From JBKPNX01 sp046732855 (GTDB lineage Bacteria; Pseudomonadota; Alphaproteobacteria; Geminicoccales; Geminicoccaceae): a stretch of DNA of 10,287 nt. Position numbers and translations under genes: made by a program. Shown here one piece after another: positions 5,056 to 10,287 of this stretch; position 1 is the stretch's first letter, and each line of letters starts with the position of its first letter. A model generated the notes under the pieces. That model worked only from the letters and a program-made list of their open reading frames with translations. It had not been told where the DNA came from and searched no databases. The stretch is from assembly GCA_046732855.1 (NCBI GenBank), contig JBKPNX010000055.1, positions 1 through 10,287 on the forward strand. Reading direction: 5' to 3'.

Positions 5056-5679
5056 ATGCTCGAGCCAAGCGCCGTCACGGATGAGCTGCGCGCGCGGGTC
5101 CGCGCGGAATTACCGGAGGTCGAGGAGATCCGCGATCCGGAGCTGCGCGCCAAGGTGGTCGAGGCCTGGGCGCTGGCGCTTGTCTCGAGCAGCTTCGCTG
5201 CGATCGGCGAGATCGAGCCGTCGGGTAATCCCGGGGTCAACACGCTCCGGCGGGGCAGCCAGACCGATCACATTCGCGGCGTGGCGCGCCTCGCGATGTG
5301 CATCGCCGACGAGCTGAGCGCGCTGCTTCCGGGTCTCGAGGTGGACCGCGACATCCTGATCGCCGGCGCGCTCTGTCACGACATCGGCAAGCCGTGGGAG
5401 TTCGATCGCGCCAACCGGCGGCGCTGGGAGAGCGCGCCGCGCGCCGCCGGCCTGCCCGCGGTGCGCCATCCGGCGTTCGGGGTCCACGTGTGCTTTACCG
5501 TCGGCCTGCCGGAAGAGGTGGCGCACTGCGCCGCCGCGCACTCCGGCGAGGGCGAGCTGCTGGTGCGCTCGCTCGAGAACACGATCATCCACCACGCCGA
5601 CTACGCATTCTGGGCGGTCTGCCGCGCCGGCGACCTTCTGGTCCCGGAGAGCATCGTCGAGCTGAAGGTGCGGCACTGA
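5056..5679 (+). CDS. HD-domain metal-dependent phosphohydrolase
   Basis: A 207-residue soluble protein with the HD superfamily metal-binding pattern. The first His is H72 (TDHIRGVARL). The HD pair is H108-D109 in GALCHDIGKPWEFD. Further histidines are at 138 (HPAFGVH), 157 and 162 (HCAAAHSGEGE). The closing Asp is D182 in HHADYAFW. All expected ligands are present, so it should be an active metal-dependent phosphohydrolase or phosphodiesterase on a small phosphorylated molecule; the substrate cannot be read from sequence. No GAF, PAS, GGDEF or nucleotidyltransferase domain is attached. ATG at 5056 is chosen because GGAGG lies 5 nt upstream. The frame is open further back to a GTG at 4936, but that part looks non-coding and structured. 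It may be co-transcribed with the DUF1127 gene. Confidence 0.87.
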   Translation: MLEPSAVTDELRARVRAELPEVEEIRDPELRAKVVEAWALALVSSSFAAIGEIEPSGNPGVNTLRRGSQTDHIRGVARLAMCIADELSALLPGLEVDRDILIAGALCHDIGKPWEFDRANRRRWESAPRAAGLPAVRHPAFGVHVCFTVGLPEEVAHCAAAHSGEGELLVRSLENTIIHHADYAFWAVCRAGDLLVPESIVELKVRH

Positions 5680-5763
5680 CGCCGTCAGAAGCGAGCCTTG
5701 CCCACTGGTCGGACCACTTCCGTGACACCGTTTCGGAACTGTGACCCTCATAGGGAACCCGAG

Positions 5764-5987
5764 ATGCGCTCGATCAGCGTGCGGGAATAGCGCGCCGCGC
5801 TGGCGCGGTTGGAACAGCTCCTCGCGGAGGAGCGTGAGGTCGTGATTACCCGAACGCGTAGGCCGCTCGCGCGCGTCCTTACCCGTCGCGTAAGCCGATC
5901 CCGTCTCACGCTGATCTTTCATGTCGCATGCCTCGCCTCGACGTCCGGAGCGAAGTGCTGATCCAGCAGGATCGGGATGAACGCTGA
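5764..5987 (+). pseudogene. decayed Phd/YefM-family antitoxin
   Basis: From ATG 5764 the frame reads MRSISVRE, then a TAG at 5788-5790, then RAALARLEQLLAEEREVVIT and RRPLARVL. That is the classic Phd/YefM N-terminus (ISVREaRaaL...eeVvITrrgRPlArv). The family C-terminus follows one frame over: RKPIPSHADLSCRMPRLDVR from 5889, then SEVLIQQDRDER and a TGA at 5985-5987. So one nonsense codon and one indel near 5880 break a gene of about 75 codons. Phd antitoxins bind operator DNA and neutralise a partner toxin (Doc, RelE or a PIN-domain VapC in this subgroup). No toxin ORF follows. A short downstream product from an internal start cannot be excluded but would lack the whole DNA-binding part. Confidence 0.85.
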
Positions 5988-6310
5988 TCGACCAACCCAG
6001 CGGGCTGACGGTCGCGGCAAATACCAGATGCTCCTTTGCGGACTCGGCTGGACCTGGCCATGCGGAGGCGCCCCCATTGAGAGCGGTCGCCGGGTTGTGC
6101 GCGTGTCCATCAAGCGGGTGACCGGGCAATGCATCACCGCTTCTTTCCACCTCATCTGCGCGATACCCGGTGAAGGATCGACGACGTACCGTTCTTGCGC
6201 TCGGCGACTCGCTCACTGGTTCCCAGTGCACGCCCCGCGTCCTGCTGCTGCAAGCGGGCCTCAAAGCCGTACGGTTCAAGCATCTGGGTCGGAGCGCGGC
6301 GCTCGCGAAG
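5988..6310. other. no recognisable gene; expected toxin position is empty
   Basis: A toxin gene normally starts within a few bases of the antitoxin stop. None of the six frames here shows a PIN motif (VDTSxL near the N-terminus, DALHLA-like near the C-terminus), a Doc/Fic motif or a RelE pattern. A plus frame from 5977 to 6372 is open but atypical in composition and runs into the convergent glycosyltransferase gene. A short GAGCGC/GCGCTC palindrome lies at 6292-6304 near the end of that gene. The DNA may be eroded toxin sequence or inserted non-coding DNA. Confidence 0.5.
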
Positions 6311-7228
6311 TCAATGATCGCGGTCGCCGAGAACTGAGTCGCGAGCTTGGGCGTGCGGGACCGCGGCAGTAGGATACGACCGAGCGCGTTGCAGCTCCCA
6401 GATCTTGGCGTCGATCAGGAATCGGAACCAGAAACGCTGCAGGGTGTGAAAGATCAGGCCTTCGACGCCGTCCAGGAAGCCGCCACGCAGGACGTAGCCG
6501 TAAAACCAGAACAGAAATGGCCGGACGAAGAGCGGAAAGCGTAGATAGACCCGGGTACGGAGGAAGCGTCGGCGCTCGATCGCGGTGCCGGTGAGCTGGG
6601 CGGCCACCGTGGCCCGCGGCGGCGCTGCGAGGCCCGGCGCGGCGAGGATCTCGCGCGCTTCCAGCTCCGCCCAGCGGTTGTGGCGCGCGATGAACGTGCC
6701 GAGATCGCTGGTAATCACGTCGATGTAGTCGTTGGCGAGGCGACCGACGCGGCCCCGGACGACGAAATGCTGGTCATAGAGGCGGTCCTCGCAGCGACCG
6801 TGGCGGGAGCGGAAGAGGCGCAGGTGCCAGGCGGGATACTGGCCGCCGTGCCGCAGCCAGCGACCCATGAAGATCGTGCGCTTGCGCAGCATGTAGCCGT
6901 CGCATGAGCTGCCCCCCTTCGCCAGGGTCGCCTCGATCTCAGCGACCAGCTCGGGCGTCAGCCGCTCGTCGGCATCCAGGCACAGAGTCCATGGGCCGGC
7001 GATGGGCAGGCGATCGAACGCCCAGTTGCGCTGCACGGCGTAGTTTTCGAACGGGTGCTCGACGACATGGCAGCCGGCCGCGCGCGCGATCTCGCGAGTA
7101 CGATCCGTGCTGCCCGAGTCCACGACGAAGATCTCGCAGCTCAACCCCTCGAGGCTGCTCAGGGCGAGCGGCAGGTTGGTCTCCTCGTCCCGGGTCAGGA
7201 TGATGACCGAGAGCATCGGCCGGCGCAT
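6311..7228 (-). CDS. family 2 glycosyltransferase, WaaE/KdtX-like
   Basis: A 305-residue GT-A fold enzyme. LSVIILTRDEETNLPLAL (6-23) is the opening strand-loop. VVDSGSTDRTREIA (35-48) holds the nucleotide-binding Asp. LDADER (84-89) supplies the DXD-like metal site, and RLFRSRHGRCEDRLYDQH (137-154) is the acceptor-side region. The C-terminus has a membrane-associating stretch (FPLFVRPFLFWFYGYVLRGG, 231-250) and ends RFWFRFLIDAKIWELQ, typical of the LPS-core WaaE/KdtX group. It should transfer a sugar from a nucleotide-sugar to a surface glycan or lipid acceptor at the inner face of the membrane. The start at 7228 is preceded by GAGG 6 nt upstream and lies 8 nt after the stop of the preceding GT4 gene. 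ATG at 7216 is an alternative. It is third in the operon. Donor and acceptor are unknown. Confidence 0.9.
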   Translation of the reverse strand: MRRPMLSVIILTRDEETNLPLALSSLEGLSCEIFVVDSGSTDRTREIARAAGCHVVEHPFENYAVQRNWAFDRLPIAGPWTLCLDADERLTPELVAEIEATLAKGGSSCDGYMLRKRTIFMGRWLRHGGQYPAWHLRLFRSRHGRCEDRLYDQHFVVRGRVGRLANDYIDVITSDLGTFIARHNRWAELEAREILAAPGLAAPPRATVAAQLTGTAIERRRFLRTRVYLRFPLFVRPFLFWFYGYVLRGGFLDGVEGLIFHTLQRFWFRFLIDAKIWELQRARSYPTAAVPHAQARDSVLGDRDH

Positions 7229-7236
7229 CGCGAGCC

Positions 7237-8406
7237 TCAATGGGTGAGGACGCTGGAGGGCGGCGCGCCGCCGTCGAGCACCCACCGGTATACGGCAGCC
7301 ATCTGCTGGCCGATCGACGCCCAGGTGAAGCGCTCGCGCACCAGCGCACGGCCGCGCGCGCCCATCTCCCGGCGCCCCGCTTCGGACAGCGCGAACAGCT
7401 TGCGCAGGCCGGCGGCGATGCCGGAAGGATCCGCGCCGATCCGCAGCGCCGCGCCGGCGGCAAAGCCCTCGGGCAGGTTGCAGGCTTCGGTCATCAAGAC
7501 CGGCAGGCCGTAGGACCACGCCTCGAGCACGGCAACCGGCAGACCTTCGCTCAGCGAGGGCAGCACGAACGCATCGGCGGAGGCGAAACTCGCCGCCTTG
7601 TCATCGTCGAACTGAGGGCCGACGAACCGCAGCGAATCTCCGAGTCCAAGCGCATCGGCGATGTGTCTCAGCCGCTGCCCATGCGCCGCTTCGTCCCAGC
7701 CGGCGATCACGAGCATCCAGTCGCACGCGCCCGCGGCCGTTCGCACGTCGCGCCAGGCGGCGAGCAGGGTGTCCAAGCCCTTCTTCGGATGGAGCCGGCC
7801 CAGAAACAGAAGAATCTTCCGATCGCTGCCTGCAGCATCCGCCCAGGCAGGTAGGACAGGCTCGACGTCTTCCGGCGGATCGACGCCGTTCGGGACGATG
7901 CAGATCGGATTGGCGAGGCCGCACGCCCTGATCGCCCGCGCCTCCGCTTCCGTAAGGGCGTGCAGGCAGGCGGCACCGGCGAGATGCGCGTTCTCGAACC
8001 ACCAGGCGACCAGCCGTTTCTTCCAGGCCGCCCGGCTCACCGCCCAGGGGTCGAGCATGCCATGCGGGGCGACCAGGTAAGGCCGTCGGGCGCCGCGGCT
8101 CCAGCGCAAGCTCGCCAGCGATGGATACATCCAAAGCCCGTGCGCGTGGAGCAGCGCGAGGCGCCGCGCATGGAGCGACCGGGCCAGGCGTGGCGCATAG
8201 CCGAACGCTCTTCCGCCGAACACGCCGTGCAGGCGCAGCGGCGGGCCGTCCCATCCGGGGCGGTCGGTTTCCGTCCAGTCGTCGGCGAGGCCGAAGATCT
8301 CGACGTCGAGCCCGTGCTCGGCAAGCGCCTTGCCCAGGTGAGCGACGCCGACCCAGACGCCGGCGGCGCGGCGCGACGCATGCGCGGTGAGCAGGCCGAT
8401 CTTCAC
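7237..8406 (-). CDS. family 4 glycosyltransferase (GT-B fold)
   Basis: A 389-residue GT4 enzyme. The N-terminal Rossmann half is KIGLLTAHASRRAAGVWVG with the usual Gly-rich loop, then a HAHGLW motif (88-93) and VAPHGMLDPWAVS (112-124). The C-terminal donor half has VPNGVDPPED (171-180), FLGRLHPKKGLDTLL (201-215), FVGPQFDDDKAASFASADAF (261-280) and the signature PSLSEGLPVAVLEAWSYG, with E287 and E295 forming the E-x7-E donor-phosphate motif. Length is normal. The chosen start is GTG at 8406, since KIGLLTAH is the natural first strand. It overlaps the TGA of the upstream gene by 4 bases (GTGA), a sign of translational coupling, and lacks a strong Shine-Dalgarno of its own. Residues encoded further upstream in this frame are shadow sequence. 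It probably adds a sugar to a surface polysaccharide. Confidence 0.9.
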   Translation of the reverse strand: MKIGLLTAHASRRAAGVWVGVAHLGKALAEHGLDVEIFGLADDWTETDRPGWDGPPLRLHGVFGGRAFGYAPRLARSLHARRLALLHAHGLWMYPSLASLRWSRGARRPYLVAPHGMLDPWAVSRAAWKKRLVAWWFENAHLAGAACLHALTEAEARAIRACGLANPICIVPNGVDPPEDVEPVLPAWADAAGSDRKILLFLGRLHPKKGLDTLLAAWRDVRTAAGACDWMLVIAGWDEAAHGQRLRHIADALGLGDSLRFVGPQFDDDKAASFASADAFVLPSLSEGLPVAVLEAWSYGLPVLMTEACNLPEGFAAGAALRIGADPSGIAAGLRKLFALSEAGRREMGARGRALVRERFTWASIGQQMAAVYRWVLDGGAPPSSVLTH

Positions 8407-9605
8407 TGGGGCCGGCGTGCGAGTGCCCACAGGAGGGCGTAGTCGAACCACGACGGGGCAGGCGGTGGCCGGCGGAGCGCCGCTTCGACCGCCTGCATCA
8501 GCCCGTCGGCAAAGCGCTCCGTACCCCAACCGGCGATGATCCGCTGGCCGGCCCGGGCCATCGCGGCGCGCCACTCGTCGGACATTGCGGTGACCCATTG
8601 CATCAGGCGGGCCAGCGCCTGGATGTCGTGGGGATCGAAGCTGAAGCCGTTGACACCGTCTTCGACCAGATCGGGGGCGCAGCCGCAGCGCTCGGAGACG
8701 AGCACCGGCAGGCCGGATGCCATCGCCTCGTTGACCACGAGCCCCCACTGCTCGGTCGTGCTGGCGTGGATGAAGGCGCTCGCGAGGCCGTAGTAGGCGG
8801 GCAGCTCGTCGTACTGTTGGAATCCGGGCAAGATGACGCGGCCCGCCAGATCCGGCCGGGCGATGCGACGCTCGATCGCGGTGCGCAACTCGCCATCCCC
8901 CAACAGCACGAGATGCCAGGCGTCGGCTCCAGCACGCCGCCGATAAACCGCGTAGGCTTCGAGCAGTCGAGGGAGGTTCTTCTTGGCGATGAAACGGCTG
9001 GCGGCGAGGAAGAAGCGCTGCGGCAGCCGCAGGCGCTGGCGCCAGAGCTCAGAGTCGGCGCGGACGCTCTCCGCCCCGCGGGCAAAATGCCGGTTGTCGA
9101 CGGCGTCGTAGCCGCGGAAGACGCGGCCCGCCGCGAACCCCAGGGAACGGACATAGTCGGACTGCGGCGCGCCGCCCACAAAGGCACTGCCGAACAGCCG
9201 GACGACCCTTCGTTTGAAGGCTTCGCGAGCGCGGCGCCGCGCTTTGTCTCGCATTGCACTCTCGGACATCAGCACCGCGGGACGTGCGTTCCGCAGGCAC
9301 CAGAGCAGCGCCGAGAGCGCGCCGGCATGGGACCAGCCGGGAATGGCCACGACCTGTGGATCAGCCTCCGTGAGGGCATCGTTCACGCCTCTTTGGACTT
9401 CGGTCCGAGTTCGGTGATCGGCATCCCCTTCGAACAGCGTCAGGCGGGTAAAATTCGGCGCCCCTTTCACTTGTGACCAGGCGTAGGTGTCATCCACGGC
9501 GGACAGCTCGATGGCAGTGAAGGCGCAACGAGCACCGACCGCTAGCAGCCGCGCCAAATGATAGGGCCCGATTCGATGGAACAGCACGGCAACGCTAGGT
9601 CTCAT
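8403..9605 (-). CDS. family 4 glycosyltransferase, first gene of the glycan operon
   Basis: A 400-residue GT-B fold enzyme. The N-terminal acceptor half begins SVAVLFHRIGPYHLARLLAV, lacking the Gly-rich loop of its neighbour but keeping the HRIGPYH turn. It continues VVAIPGWSHAGALSALL (85-101) and FVGGAPQSDYVRSLGF (142-157). The donor half has FLAASRFIAKKNLPRLLEAY (199-218), LVLLGDGELR (232-241), ILPGFQQYDELPAYYGLASA (258-277) and TEQWGLVVNEAMASGLPVLV, where E285 and E293 are the E-x7-E pair. It ends with a Pro-rich linker and WFDYALLWAL. ATG at 9605 is the farthest plausible start; the ribosome-binding site is weak (GAG). A promoter candidate lies about 45 bp upstream. The fold and neighbours indicate surface polysaccharide assembly. 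The sugar is unknown. Confidence 0.9.
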   Translation of the reverse strand: MRPSVAVLFHRIGPYHLARLLAVGARCAFTAIELSAVDDTYAWSQVKGAPNFTRLTLFEGDADHRTRTEVQRGVNDALTEADPQVVAIPGWSHAGALSALLWCLRNARPAVLMSESAMRDKARRRAREAFKRRVVRLFGSAFVGGAPQSDYVRSLGFAAGRVFRGYDAVDNRHFARGAESVRADSELWRQRLRLPQRFFLAASRFIAKKNLPRLLEAYAVYRRRAGADAWHLVLLGDGELRTAIERRIARPDLAGRVILPGFQQYDELPAYYGLASAFIHASTTEQWGLVVNEAMASGLPVLVSERCGCAPDLVEDGVNGFSFDPHDIQALARLMQWVTAMSDEWRAAMARAGQRIIAGWGTERFADGLMQAVEAALRRPPPAPSWFDYALLWALARRPQ

Positions 9606-9647
9606 GCTCGCGGCGGCGCCATCCCCTGACGCGCAATGTGCTAGTCG

Positions 9648-9676
9648 ACTCTATCAACTTATAGGTGTAATGTCAG
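9648..9676 (-). promoter_or_regulatory. candidate promoter of the glycosyltransferase operon
   Basis: Read on the minus strand, CTGACA (9676-9671, five of six) is followed after 17 bases by TAGAGT (9653-9648, four of six). Transcription would start near 9641 and leave a leader of about 36 nt before the ATG at 9605. Spacing is ideal; the -10 is only moderate. Confidence 0.35.
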
Positions 9677-9829
9677 CATCCGTGTGCATCTGGAGCAGCG
9701 TAAGATGGTTCCCGGCCGCGAACGGGACACGAGGGGGGCGGCGACCGCGACGAGGGGCTGCCGCACTCTCCGAACCTCCGAGAGAGAGGAGACGATGGCA
9801 AATGCCACGGTATGAAGCGCCGGACTGGC

Positions 9830-9860
9830 AGGCTTGCCGCGGCCACAGCCCGGCAAGCCT
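9830..9860. repeat. strong hairpin in the 9606-9947 intergenic region
   Basis: AGGCTTGCCG (9830-9839) and CGGCAAGCCT (9851-9860) are perfect 10-bp arms. GGC/GCC (9841-9843 with 9848-9850) extends the stem to 13 bp around loop CACA with one bulged C. No T-run follows on either side. Fifteen bases before it ends a mini-ORF: GGAG, ATG 9795, MANATV, TGA 9813-9815. The arrangement resembles a leader peptide plus attenuator-like stem, or a relic of a gene start. The rest of 9606-9947 holds the minus-strand promoter and nothing else I can support; the long open plus frame there has no protein-like features. Confidence 0.5.
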
Positions 9861-9947
9861 CCTGGTCATATCTGCGGTGATCGATCCTCGTCAAAACGCC
9901 GATTTCCCCACCGCGTTGAATATTGGCGGCGCTGACGGATAAGGTCG

Positions 9948-10287
9948 ATGATAAACGAGGAAACGTCCGAACGACGAGAACTAGAGGTGAGCAATCACTA
10001 CAAAGGCATCGCCGGCGCTCGCTACGTCAATATGAGGCAGAACGATCAGACTTCGATCGGGCATCTACTGGAGTTCCAGTACTTTAAACCTTTTCTTAAG
10101 AGCACCGATTGCGTTCTAGACTTTGGATGTGGCAATGGTGGCATGTCGCGCTTGATGACGCAATACGTGCGACGGGTAGTCGGGATCGAGGTTAATGCCT
10201 GCGCCGCTGAGATCGCCCGATCTTCGGGGCTTGCAGTCTATTCCTGTTTAGAGTCGCTTCCTAGGCAGGAACTATACGATGTCATAG
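9948..10287 (+). CDS. class I SAM-dependent methyltransferase, N-terminal part
   Basis: The frame opens at ATG 9948 (AAGG at 9941-9944) and is uninterrupted to the window edge, giving 113 residues. HYKGIAGARYVNMRQ (17-31) is an N-terminal cap helix often seen in sugar-locus methyltransferases. VLDFGCGNGG (56-65) is the SAM-binding motif I. VVGIEVN (77-83) supplies the acidic residue (E81) that binds the ribose hydroxyls. Roughly half to two-thirds of a typical enzyme is missing beyond the edge. It is divergent from the glycosyltransferase operon and probably modifies a sugar or lipid-linked glycan, though the target cannot be told. Base composition is clearly less GC-rich than the glycosyltransferases (codons such as CTA, TTA, TCT, AAT), as often seen in exchanged surface-glycan genes. 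Confidence 0.88.
   Translation, partial: MINEETSERRELEVSNHYKGIAGARYVNMRQNDQTSIGHLLEFQYFKPFLKSTDCVLDFGCGNGGMSRLMTQYVRRVVGIEVNACAAEIARSSGLAVYSCLESLPRQELYDVI

Noticed and set aside
5110..6279. Long minus-strand open frame of about 389 codons
   Set aside because: It lies antisense to the HD-domain gene and the antitoxin relic and has no protein family features.
6181..6310. Possible toxin C-terminus (LALGDSLTG) after the antitoxin relic
   Set aside because: The resemblance to PIN-domain ends is only a few residues, the position is wrong for a 140-residue toxin, and no N-terminal VDTS motif precedes it.
7229..7519. N-terminal extension of the GT2 gene
   Set aside because: It overlaps the second GT4 in another frame and is Arg-rich shadow sequence. 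MRRPMLSVII is the family start.
8407..8748. N-terminal extension of the second GT4
   Set aside because: It would lie entirely inside the first GT4 gene and lacks protein-like features. KIGLLTAH at 8406 is the natural start.
8598..9476. Plus-strand open frame of about 292 codons
   Set aside because: Antisense to a well-supported GT4 gene, with no motif.
1..10287. tRNA, rRNA and intact insertion sequences
   Set aside because: I saw no T-loop-like GGTTCGAnTCC with a matching acceptor stem, no rRNA segments, and no transposase motif or terminal inverted repeats.

Overview
The window looks like chromosomal, mostly accessory DNA from a GC-rich alphaproteobacterium, probably of the Hyphomicrobiales/Rhodospirillales type. 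This is inferred from family content, not from a search: a DUF1127 small protein, a YafY/WYL regulator, a DUF1640-like coiled-coil protein, a Phd/YefM antitoxin remnant, a perfect CtrA-type box (TTAA-N7-TTAAC), and a Shine-Dalgarno matching the alphaproteobacterial 16S 3' end.

Layout. Positions 1-752 have no certain gene. AT-richer DNA at about 300-420 carries a good sigma70-type promoter (342-369). A leader of about 375 nt follows, with five hairpins, anti-Shine-Dalgarno-like loops, two very strong GGAGGTG sites and mini-ORFs. It ends at a small predicted lipoprotein with PRDEA repeats (753-1109). Positions 1110-2486 are a gene graveyard: two adjacent, frameshifted relics of one protein family marked by a KSRGPxTxEGKA...QNALxHGL motif. 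A NIPSNAP-family gene follows on the minus strand (2487-2810), with a CtrA-type box about 80 bp upstream. Next is a coiled-coil membrane protein with six near-identical 11-residue repeats (3244-3753).

A minus-strand YafY/WYL regulator (3884-4561) faces a divergent DUF1127 gene (4685-4927). Their shared spacer holds a perfect 30-bp palindrome, and a second inverted repeat with the same half-site sequence covers the DUF1127 ribosome-binding site. An HD-domain phosphohydrolase (5056-5679) follows behind a structured leader. Positions 5680-6310 contain a Phd/YefM antitoxin pseudogene (one in-frame stop, one frameshift) with no recognisable toxin.

The right third is a minus-strand glycosyltransferase operon transcribed from about 9640 leftwards: GT4 (9605-8403), GT4 (8406-7237, overlapping by 4 bp) and a WaaE/KdtX-like GT2 (7228-6311). 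It probably builds a surface glycan or LPS/exopolysaccharide. Divergent from it, the first 113 codons of a class I SAM-dependent methyltransferase (9948 onwards) run off the window. That gene is less GC-rich and likely belongs to the same glycan locus.

The least explained stretches are the 342-752 leader with its downstream lipoprotein, and the 4596-4677 regulatory spacer.
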